10,085 nucleotides of DNA from Baffinella frigidus (taxonomy: Eukaryota; Cryptophyceae; Cryptomonadales; Baffinellaceae): assembly GCA_026770585.1 (NCBI GenBank), contig MU646792.1, forward strand, positions 221,821 through 231,905. Reading direction: 5' to 3'. The notes under the pieces were generated by a model. That model was not told the DNA's origin. It saw only the letters and a program-made list of their open reading frames with translations, and did not search any database. This document shows, piece by piece, positions 1-8,000 of this stretch. The position numbers were made by a program, and so were the translations under genes. Every line of letters begins with the position of its first letter. Positions within the stretch are counted from its first letter, which is position 1.

Positions 1-109
1 CCTCCCACCCGCCCATTAGGTTCTTTAGGTTCGTTTAACTCCCGCCATAGGCGGACACTGGAACTTATCCTGCAGAAAAGGCCCAGCTTCCTTCCGCCGA
101 GAAAGCGCC
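1..109. other. Flank downstream of the pirin stop codon
   Basis: This lies just past the stop codon of the minus-strand pirin gene and should hold its 3' UTR and polyadenylation region. I see no AATAAA or close variant on the minus strand and no other gene. Confidence 0.4.
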
Positions 110-3100
110 TCACCGGAAGCGCGAGTCGGAGCCTTTCCCCGCCATCTCGACATAGAGCATGTGCGCGCCCTCCGACCCTGTCGGGAGGGAGTGAGCGCAG
201 GAAGCAGACACACTCGGTGTTGTGGGGGTGGGTGGGCGGCAGGGGCGGCAGGCGTACCTCCTCCAGGTGGAGGGTTCTTCGGCGGGGTGGGGGGCGCGGC
301 ACGACGTTGGTGGGATGACAGGCGGGGTGGTGCGGGTCCGTACACGTTCCCAGGTCGCTGGGAGTTGCCAAACTTGCTCTTCCCAAACACGCCTCCCCCA
401 AAAGGGGGATGTATGGCGAGGGCGAGGTGCGGAGGGGGTTGTCAGCAGGGAGTGACTGGTAGCGTAGGCGATTGTGGGGGGTTGTGAGGAGGCAGGAAGA
501 GACGGTAGTCAATGAGAGCGCAAGAATTTGTGGGAGACAGAGAGTGACCGGCAGTGGAGGAGAGTGGCGGGGCTTCTGCACCCCCAGAGAGACTGGGGGT
601 GCAGAAGAGGGTTGGGAGGAGGCAGTGGCAGCGACCGGCAGTCAAGGACAGCAGAGGGGGTTGTGAGGGAGTGATCAGTAGTCAAGGTAATTGTAGGGGG
701 ATGCGAGAGAGACCACTCCAGGCTAGAAATGTGACTGCTTTAAAAGGTTTAACTTTACAAGTCCTTTACACGTGCAGAAAAAAGATAGGGGTGTAGTAAT
801 TTTCGTACAATAGGGGCGTTTGGTTACGACCCCGCTCGAATTCGAGCGGGGATGTGACCAAACCTGCCCGTGACTGGTGCTAAATTTAACAAACCAACAT
901 TTAAAATACTCCCTCTTCTAGCCTCGAGTGGGAGAGACCGGCAGTGAAAGACAGCTTAGCAGGGCCGATAATCTCCCCGGCGTCATGCCTTGCCATGGCC
1001 TCCTGGACCTCCTCCCCCTTGACATCCGAAGAGCCCTCCACCTGGAGGAGATACGCCTGCCGCCCCTGCCACCCATAACCTGTCTGTCAGCCTCAGTGCG
1101 TGCCACGCACCCACACCCACACCCACAATATGAAGTGTTGCCACGCACCCTCGGAACACCACGTGTGTCTGTCAGCCTCAGCGGGGTGTTACCGAGAGCC
1201 TGGTTGATTTTGACCAGCTGGTTAATCAGCCCCTGCCACAGCCATAACCTGTCTGTCAGCCTCACACCCTAGACCCTAGACCCTAGACCCTAGACCCTAA
1301 AGCCAAACCCTCAACTCTAAACTCTAAACCACAAACCTTAAACCCTAAACCCTTCACCCTAAACCCTAACCCCTTACCCTTAACCCCTAAACTTAAAACC
1401 TAAATTCAAAACCCAAACCCCTGAAATGCGAACCTGAGAGGGGCTTTATGAGGGTCAGGAGAAAGGCAAGTGCGTCTCCCAGGAGCTGGTGACGCACACA
1501 TGTGACGCTCCAAGAGGGGGCCATCGGCGGGAGTACCGATTTCAGCTCGAGGTCCAGAGTCTTGCCAGCCCCGAGCTCTGTGACCCACATGTTGCAGTCC
1601 TGCTCCACGATCAATGTTTGAAAATGTAAATACACAAAATGTAGATAATGTAATAAATGTTTTGCTTGGCAATAATAATAGCGAATATTATGCATTTGAG
1701 GAAATTTGTTGTAATGTGATTGTGTTGAGCGTCTGGAGTCTGCGAGTCTGAGAGCGCAGGTGGTAAACAGGGGGGGACGAGGAAAGAGGTGTGTGGGAAG
1801 CGAGAAGCTGGTTAATTTTGACCAGCTGGTGAATCAATCTGGTCAATTTTGAAGCAAGCTGGTAGACTTTGGAGCTTTTGGAGCTTTAATGAACCTGGTT
1901 GATTTTGACTGGGACGGGGCCCGGATGCTTCACGTCCGAGACAATGTGCGCCCACTTGTCCTGCCGGTCCTTCTCGACCTCGCTCCCGTGCATCCTGCAA
2001 GCATCGCCGCCCTTTCAGACCAGGCCTGCGGTCCAGCACCCCTGTCGGACTTGATCAGCAAGTGGACGAGTGCGGGGAGGGTAGCGCACCCGCCGTAGTT
2101 GGGAGACAGGCCGCGCTCCTTGGGCACGATCCACATCTGCCGTGGGGTTTAGGGTTCAGGGTTTAGGGTGTGGGCTTTAGGGTGTAGAGGTTTGGGGTTA
2201 AGGGTTGAGGGTGTGGGCTTGAGGTTAAAGGGTTTACGGTTTAGGGTTTAGGGTTTAGGGTTTAGGGTTTAGGGTTTAGGGTTTAGGGTTTAGGGTTTAG
2301 GGTTTAGGTTTTAGGGTTTAGGATCAGGGGTTGAGGTTTTAGGGTTTGGGGTTTGGGGTTCAGGGTTTAGGGTTTAGGGTTCAGGGTTTAGGGTTTAGTG
2401 TTGAGGGATTAGTGTTTAGGGTTTAGGATTTAGGGTTCAGGTTTAGGGTTCAGGGATTAGGGTTGAGGGTTTTAAGGTTTAGGGTTTAGAGTTTAGAGTT
2501 TACGCGCCTCATGCCGACTCGCTGACACTCGCGCTCAGATTAATAGGGCAACAGCCTAAATTCAGGGAAGTTAAGACTACGGCATTGACTACGGTAGGTC
2601 CCAGGATTTTCTGGCGCTCCTGCGCGCAACCCGGGCCTAGGAGGCCTACGGCCTACCGCAGTTAAAACCGTAGGGGTATCTACCCAAATTTCAGCTCGTT
2701 ACCCTGAAGATGTTGGCTCCGCCCAGCAGTGCTTCTGGGTGGTGAGTCCTTGATGACAAGGCCACAGACTCAACCCAGTAACACCCTACACCTAACACCC
2801 TACGCCCGCACGGGCTCAAGAATTGCCAAGCGGGGGCAGGAAGTGGTATCCTTGCCTGGATGAAGCGGAGCGGGTTTTTCGGATCGAGGTTGTGTTCGCT
2901 GTGCGACACGCCCGTGCCTGCCGAACCAACACACGCCCCAGGCCTCGTCACACCATGCCGAACACACGGCCAACGCCCCACCATCGCCTCGTCCCATCGC
3001 CCGGGTCGGGCCTCGGTCAACGAGGGAGCCAGGAGCAACCCCAATGCGGCTGGATGAGCTTGACTGGGAGGGTCGTAGGGCCAACGGCAGACACGCGGAG

Positions 3101-3839
3101 CGGAAGCAGGGTATGGACCTGCGGTCATAAACTGGATCGAGCCCTTCCCGAGCGTCTCCTTGGTCCCGATGCTGTCCTGGTGCGTCAGTGAGCCCTCGAC
3201 GATGTACGTCACGATCTCCATCTCACGGTGCGGGTGCTTGCCGAACCCGCGCGCCGGCTGCACCTGCCGTCACCGCTCATCGCTTTCAGCACCGGTCTGC
3301 CCTTGGGTCTAAATACACGGTAAAGATAGACCCTGGGTCTGCCGCTCTCTGGCCTACACCCTCGATAATAAAGGGGAAGCGGGTCGGCTGAAAGATCTTC
3401 AGAAAGGTGGGCTGGACCAAATCGTCGTTCATGACACGGAGGCATCCGAAGTTGTCGTTCTTCGAGCCTTTGTACTCCGCAAACGAGAAGTGGAAGCGCG
3501 ATTTGAGCCAGTTCCTGCACGCCAGAGGATGAGCGAGGGACAAAGCCCGGGGTCGTGCTTCCAAGTGACAGCGCTCCCGGGGCGTACTCAACGTCAACTT
3601 CCTCTCACCCGCCCTATCCCGCCCCCCATGTGTGTGGGGGACAGGCCTAATCAGTCACCATCGCCCTTGGCGCCAGGCGGCAAGGATCCTGGCACAGCGG
3701 GGGGTCTGGTGGTAGCGGGATCGTACCCGTTCGTCCAGGTCGGGAGCTCCTCGTTCGGGCTGTTGCCAAACCATGAAGGGTTGGGTTCGGACACGAAGAG
3801 GGTCGAATCTGCCACCTTCTTGAAGGACGACATGACAAC
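110..3839 (-). CDS. Pirin-family cupin (YhhW/quercetinase-like), nine exons
   Basis: Pirins are Fe-binding bicupins; some act as quercetin 2,3-dioxygenases, others as nuclear cofactors. Exons (minus strand, 5' to 3'): 3839-3727, 3514-3418, 3263-3119, 2917-2856, 2136-2090, 1994-1895, 1599-1537, 1065-939 and 177-110 (TGA at 112-110). All phases are compatible. Taking ATG 3833-3831 as start gives 271 residues, slightly longer than bacterial YhhW (about 230). Visible family motifs: NWLKSRFHFSFAEY at about 36-50, NDDL then GFGKHPHREMEIVTY at 74-88, TAGTGVSHSEH at 115-125, MWIVPKERGLSPNYG at 138-152, KWAHIVSD and VKINQ, and a C-terminal GAHMLYVEMA. Predicted metal ligands are H78, H80, H122 and E124, with the expected spacing, so the first cupin looks functional. 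The second cupin has exon 8 (GRQAYLLQVEGSS). Intron 4 (2855-2137) appears to use a GC donor. Family identity is very secure; substrate and location are not known. Confidence 0.93.
238..282 (+). repeat. Inverted copy of the start of pirin exon 8, inside the last intron
   Basis: This 45-nt plus-strand segment matches the minus-strand sequence at 1070-1026, the acceptor GGCAG plus the first codons of pirin exon 8, at 43 of 45 positions. Both differences fall at third codon positions and keep the same amino acids. Weaker resemblance to the later part of the exon (the A-R-H-D codons) continues at about 294-315 after a gap. The copy sits in the intron between exons 8 and 9 (938-178) in opposite orientation. 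It is either a fragment of a second pirin copy or an inverted local duplication. Confidence 0.85.
445..720. repeat. Degenerate tandem repeat containing echoes of the pirin exon 8 donor
   Basis: Diverged units share a core of the form gaccggcagt-aa-gacagc followed by G-rich spacers. Recognisable cores start near 545 and 630, with weaker ones near 455, 500 and 670. The same core occurs at 936-955, where it is the complement of the end of pirin exon 8 and its donor (ACTGCCG|gt on the minus strand). The unit near 630 matches 18 of 20 bases. The array lies in the last pirin intron in the same orientation as the exon, so several donor-like sites follow the real one. Confidence 0.6.
818..863. repeat. 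46-bp imperfect palindrome in a pirin intron
   Basis: Two 23-bp arms meet at 840/841 with no spacer and three mismatches. The central 22 bp (830-851) are a perfect palindrome centred on GAATTC. The flanks are AT-rich and unlike the surrounding G-rich repeat, so it could be a hairpin element or a remnant of a small inverted-repeat transposon. No ORF or clear target-site duplication was seen. Confidence 0.85.
1066..1095. repeat. Real acceptor region of pirin exon 8, direct-repeat copy A
   Basis: Read on the minus strand, this is the intron end tgaggctgacagacaggtta followed by tgggtggcag, immediately before exon 8 (1065). A near-identical copy, two bases longer, lies at 1233-1264 in the same orientation within the same intron. 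A shorter part (gtctgtcagcctcag) recurs near 1166-1181. Confidence 0.8.
1199..1264. repeat. Composite pseudo-exon: acceptor echo joined to exon-end echo
   Basis: Plus-strand 1233-1264 repeats the acceptor region of exon 8, ending in cag|ggg on the minus strand. It is directly followed on the minus strand by 1232-1199, which ends gtcaaaatcaaccagg; this 16-bp segment is identical to the end of pirin exon 6 plus one intron base (1909-1894, codons for V-K-I-N-Q). The block thus looks like a small exon built from pieces of two real exon boundaries, but its 3' end is followed by gctc rather than GT. It lies in the intron between exons 7 and 8. Confidence 0.7.
1264..1420 (+). repeat. Telomere-type repeat tract, CCCTAAA on plus strand
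   Basis: Degenerate heptamers begin as CCCTAGA units and pass into CCCTAAA, CCTTAAC and CTCTAAA forms. The tract lies in the pirin intron between exons 7 and 8 (1536-1066). Relative to that gene the sense strand is the G-rich TTTAGGG strand, the opposite of the other five tracts in this window. Confidence 0.95.
1808..1912. repeat. Repeated copies of the pirin exon 6 end in its downstream intron
   Basis: The end of exon 6 reads ctggttgattttgactgg on the plus strand at 1895-1912. A related unit, ctggttaattttgaccag, occurs at 1809-1826 in the following intron, and shorter degenerate forms (ctggtcaattttgaagc, ctggtagacttt) lie between. The unit at 1808-1836 is closest to the copy at 1199-1229: about 30 bp with three differences. 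The rest of this intron (1600-1807) is AT-rich in part and holds nothing else I recognise. Confidence 0.65.
2144..2504 (-). repeat. Telomere-type repeat tract, TTTAGGG on plus strand
   Basis: Degenerate arms (GGGTTCA, GGGTGTG and GGGTTTG variants) flank a nearly perfect run of TTTAGGG from about 2238 to 2310. The tract is in the pirin intron 2855-2137 and begins only a few bases from the acceptor of exon 5. On the sense (minus) strand of the gene it reads CCCTAAA. Confidence 0.95.
2505..2855. other. Remainder of pirin intron 4, no gene seen
   Basis: This non-repetitive part of the GC-AG intron shows only small palindromic words around 2630-2655 (cctaggaggcctacggccta) and two CCTACGGTAGG-like words. 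I see no exon, RNA gene or element. Confidence 0.5.
2850..2857 (-). other. Probable GC-AG intron donor after pirin exon 4
   Basis: Exon 4 ends in the codons for R-F-I-Q, and the next base pair is GC (CAG|gcaagg). This is close to the classical GC-donor consensus CAG|GCAAGT. Joining it to exon 5 at 2136 (M-W-I-V-P-K) restores the conserved YhhW-type stretch in frame. Reading on to the next GT would insert residues with no family similarity. Confidence 0.75.
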
Positions 3840-3905
3840 CTGTCCTTTTGTCAAGCCCCGCCTAAGTCCCCCGGTGGAGAAAGACTGCCCTATATTGGGA
3901 CCCGC

Positions 3906-3971
3906 CTTGCAGGAGGCGTTGAACGCAGAGGCGCCGGCGCTGAAGAGGACGACGGCGAGCGAGCCGCGGAG
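3906..3971 (-). CDS. Tentative upstream pirin exon with signal-like peptide
   Basis: Reading the minus strand after a good acceptor (tctctgccgcag), 22 in-frame codons give LRGSLAVVLFSAGASAFN followed by ASCK. The run is hydrophobic and ends in A-S-A-F, which resembles the cleavage-site motif of bipartite plastid-import signals in red-lineage algae. The exon is phase 0 at both ends and would join the exon beginning at 3839, but only through a GC donor (AAG|gcgggt). No ATG is in frame before an upstream TAG, so a further 5' exon is needed and I could not place it. It may instead be 5' UTR, with translation starting at ATG 3833. Confidence 0.4.
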
Positions 3972-5054
3972 CTGCGGCAGAGACCACGTCGTCGTGGAGG
4001 CTAGGATCTACGAACGAGATCAAAAGTGGATTTGGTGACTTTTTAAAAAGTGGACATGTGTTGACTTTTCAAAAGTGGACAAAATGGACTTTTGTTGAGT
4101 CAACCGGACTTGGAGCCATTCGAAATAATTCCAAGAGTCGCTGGACGTTCGGGAGGGGAGGCAGAACAAGCGTGTTGAAGAGGTGGTGAGGAGCAGCGTG
4201 CGGAGGCACCATGGGGAGAGAGATGGCAGCGCGGTCACGAGGGCGGGCCCCAATCTCCAAGGAGAATGGCGGCGTCACGGCGGGGCAGGCTAAAATCTTG
4301 AAAGGTGGGCCAGCCACTCCTCCCTCGCAGTCTCAGCTTCGCCCTCAGTCAACCGGCACCACGGTTGCAAACTCCATGCTAAAAAGCCCCTGGAGGAAAC
4401 CGCTCCATCTCTCGCCTCCCATTGTTTCGCTTCCCCGGGGTGGCTGGCACCAGGGCTTTTTTGGAAACCCCAGCTTGCTCTCCTCGCGGCTGTGGGTGTG
4501 GCTGTAGGTGTGGGCGTGGTCGTGCTGGGAATCATGAACTGCCGCGCACCGCTGAGCGATGCTGGTGAGCGGAAAACGCTGGAGTAGCGCATCGTGCGTG
4601 TGATGAAGCTGCAGGCGAACGGGCTGGACTTTGCCTTTTCCTGAGGCGGCGCAGGGCCGCTGAAGGCGCAATGCTAGGTCGGGGGGCTGTTATCCGCAGG
4701 TTTTATGGTCGCTCGAGGGCGGCTGGGGCTTGGCAGTAGCGTGGCACATCTCTGAGTGCCGCGGCCCCTTTGCTGGCAGCGTATCTCCGGAGCCACAAGA
4801 AGGAGGAGTTCGAGGGGGCAAGCACTAGAAAGCCGCCGGCGTCTGCGGTCTCGCTGCACGCTGCGACCAGCGAGGGGGGATACCAGGTATCCGCTGTGAA
4901 CCACTTGCGCATGGCTGGCTGGCCCTGTTCTGTGCGTGCCCTGCTGCTGGGTCGTCTGGACCTGGTTTTGCTCTGTGCTCCCGAGATGGTGTGTCCCAGC
5001 CAGTCGGGAGGTCTCGACACGGAGGAGTGACGTTGCGGGTGGTGGTGGCAGGCG
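3972..5054. promoter_or_regulatory. Head-to-head intergenic region, presumed divergent promoters
   Basis: The pirin gene runs leftward and the anoctamin gene rightward from this roughly 1.1-kb stretch, so both promoters and both 5' UTRs should lie here. It may also hold a missing first pirin exon. I recognise no protein family in any frame and see no convincing TATA box. The only distinct structure is the AT-rich palindrome cluster at 4020-4100. The function is inferred from layout alone. Confidence 0.4.
4020..4100. repeat. AT-rich cluster of short palindromes with GTGGAC units
   Basis: Four degenerate copies of (C)AAAAGTGGA(C) or AAAATGGAC occur in about 70 bp. They include a perfect 14-bp palindrome, ACTTTTTAAAAAGT (4038-4051), and a near-identical ACTTTTCAAAAGT (4064-4076). 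The cluster lies just upstream of the first pirin coding sequence I can place. It may be a repeated protein-binding site; this is inference. Confidence 0.6.
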
Positions 5055-8000
5055 ATGGATGCATCGCAGTTCCCAGCGCCACGGTTTCCGACGACGCTGG
5101 CAAGCTTCGTGCTAGTGTTCGCGATGGACGAGGAGTGGAGGTACCTTGTCCCTCAACCTTGAGCCGTGCGCTTCCCCTCGGGCTTGAGCCGTGCGCTGCG
5201 CTCGGTTCCGAAGGAGTTGTGCTGACTCGCTGGTGCTGACTCGCTGTTGGTGCGGGCAGGACGGGGGATGGCATTTCGTATTCGAAGATGAACATGCAGC
5301 CCTTGGTGGACAAGCTCCGATCGGCAGACATGATCATCCGCGAGACTGAAAGCTCAGACCGGCAGCGATTGTACGCCATGGTCTCCATCAGGTACTATTT
5401 CCTGCACTGCCACCACTTCTGCCTGCCTGCCTGCAACAACTCCTTGCTTGCTACCCAGGCGCGGTCCCTCCCTGCGCTGCCACACTACTTGCTTGCCTGG
5501 CAGCCGCCCTCACCCCATGCAAAAAAGTTTGGGGGTTCAGCTTGCGAGGTGGTTGGCTGGCGGTGAGGTGGTGGATGGGTGTATGGGTGGTGATAGTGGG
5601 GTGGTTACGTGGTGGTGGGTGTGTGGCGTGGATGGTGGCAGCGAGTGTGTGCGTGGTGGTCGGTGAGTTGCCTGGTGGTGAGGTGATGGGTGGGTGGGTG
5701 GGTGGTGATGGGTGTGTGGGTTGGCTGGTGGTGTGGTGATGTGTGGGTATGGTGGTGGTGATGGGTGAGTGTCTTGGATGGTGGCAGCGAGAAGCGGCAG
5801 CGGCAAGTGGCGGAAATCATGGGGGATCACGACCTTCTCTACCTTCGGCTGAAGAAGCAGGACGACGAGGAAAACGAGGTGAAGAGCACCCTCAGATTAC
5901 CCCTGCCATCGCCATCAACCCCCGCATTACCCCCCATATTAAGCAGCTCTCGCGTCTCGGCTTCCTCTCCCCCTAGCTCCATACCGCGGTCGTATTGAAC
6001 AGCTGAACGAACCTCGCCCCCCCTCCCCCAGGTGAAGAACGGCGGGGGGTGGACCGTGTTCAAGAACCACCTCTCACACCTCTACGAGAAGTCGAGCGAG
6101 GGGACGCTGCTGAGCAGCTGCCAGCAGTGTCAGTGCATCGAGTTCATGCTCAACGAGGGGGACGTGCGGGCGCTGGGGCCGCAGCTTGTGCAGCAGGAGG
6201 CGTGCGAGCCGGGCAACACCATCTTGCAACAGGTGGCGCCCTCCCACTTACCACACTTTCCACACTCACCGCACTCACCACACTTGCCACACTGACCACA
6301 CTTACCACACTCACCACACTCACCACACTTACCACACTTGCCACACTCACCACACTTACCGCACTTGCCACACCACACCACCTGCCGGCACGCCACCCCG
6401 CACCTGCATTGCGGCGTGCGTTTAGTCTAGTCAGGAGCAGGCAGGCGTGGGGTGTCCCCACAGAGTCGCGAACGCAGAGCTCTCGGCGCCGAACCGTCTG
6501 ATTTTTGCCGCGTGTTCGGAGGCTTGGTTGGAGAGACACCTGCTAGTGTAGGCGCCGATGAATCGAAGAGGCGCCTGTGAGATGGTGCAGAGAGGCACGA
6601 CCGCGTGCACAGAACTCACGCCTACCGTTTCTCAACCCGTGGCCCTTTTGGGAGGGGCGGGCCCATGCCAAGAGCTCTGTCTTCGCACCAGCTCCGAGGG
6701 GAGAATCTGACGTCCGTCTTTCTCTGGCGCTCGGCAGTTGGTACGGGACGAGCGGATAGTCGATTTCTACTACCTGCATCATCCGGAAAAGAAGCAGTGG
6801 CTTGTGTCCAACTGGGCCAACTCATACCTGCTCAAGCAACCGATCGAAGACGTCAGGTCCGTTTGTCTGAACCCTGAACCCGCAACCCTGGACCCTGAAC
6901 CCTGAACCCTGAACCCTGCACCCTAAATCCTGAACCCTGAACCCTGAACCATGCACCCTGAACCCTGAACCCTGAACTCTAAACCCTACAACCTAAACCT
7001 TAAACCCTAGACCCTAAACCCTAAACCCTAAACCCTAAACCCTAAACCCCAAACCCTCAACCCTAAATCTTAAACCACAAACCCTAAACCACAAACCCTA
7101 AACCACAAACCCTAAACCCTACACCCCAATCCTTGATCCCTACACCCTACCTACAGGGAGTATCTCGGGGAGGAGATCTGCATGTACGTCGCATGGGCAG
7201 GGTACGTGGTGACAATGCTCTGGGTGCAAACCCTAACCCCTCAACCCTAAACCCTCAGAACTAACACCTCAACCCTAAACCCTAAACCCTAAACTCTAAA
7301 CCCCAAACCCCAAACCCTAAACCCTAAACCCTAAACCCTGAACTCTAAACCCTACACCCTACACCCTGCACCCTACACCCTACACCCTACACCCCAAACC
7401 CCAAACCCCAAACCCCAAACCCCAGACCCTAAACCCTAAAACTTAAACACCTCAAACCCCAAACCCCAAACCCCAAACCCCAAACCCCAAACCCCAAACC
7501 CCAAACCCCAAACCCCAAACCCAGGTGCCGGCGGCCACGGGGATCTTCATGCTGATAATGCAGTTCGTGGCGATTGGGCAGTCGGGGAGCGTGGACAACC
7601 CCTTCATGCCCCTCTACGCGACGTTCATCGCGGTACGTATCGCCCCTAAAGTTGACGCTCTCCCGTGGGGTACCAAAGTTGACAGGGGCTCACAACCTGT
7701 GCTCTCCCCGCAGGTGTGGGCGATCATGTTCAACAGCGGGTGGCAGCGCCTCGAGCTCACGTACCAGTACGAGTGGGGGCTCACGGAGTGGGAGCAGCCC
7801 GACACGGACCGGCGGGAGTTCGTGCAGGTCCGTGCCTTGCCAGCTTTTGCCTGTCGCGTCTTTCTTGCTGAGGCGCGGCCGCAGGAGCTTGCCAGAGCAG
7901 AGCGTCTTGCTTGCGTTTTGGCTTTTTGTGCGCGCACACATCAGTGTTGCATCTCACCACACTTACGAAGTGTGACCAAAAGCACGTAGCATTCTACTCA

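Noticed and set aside
445-720. CRISPR-like array
   Set aside because: Repeat cores are diverged, spacing is irregular and the setting is a eukaryotic intron.
1264-2504. Chromosome end or fusion point between two head-to-head telomeres
   Set aside because: The plus-strand order CCCTAAA then TTTAGGG is what an internal pair of outward-reading ends might show. But both tracts are degenerate and lie in introns of a continuous, intact pirin gene whose exons sit between and around them.
2691-3263. A single 190-codon pirin ORF
   Set aside because: It contains genuine pirin exons 3 and 4 but reads through the intron between them and past exon 4. The conserved stretches join only when 3118-2918 is removed.
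4825-5388. 187-codon minus-strand frame
   Set aside because: It is antisense to anoctamin exons 1 and 2, whose phases and motifs fit the plus-strand gene. The translation is Pro/Ser/Arg-rich and unrecognised.
5537-5830. Long His/Pro/Thr-rich minus-strand frame
   Set aside because: It is produced by the GGTGGT/GGGT array in anoctamin intron 2 and has low-complexity translation with no family resemblance.
6130-6539. Frames with CGKCGKCGE and VVSVVSV repeats
   Set aside because: They are translations of the 9-bp array, which stays open in several frames because the unit is a multiple of three. The array lies between well-supported anoctamin exons.
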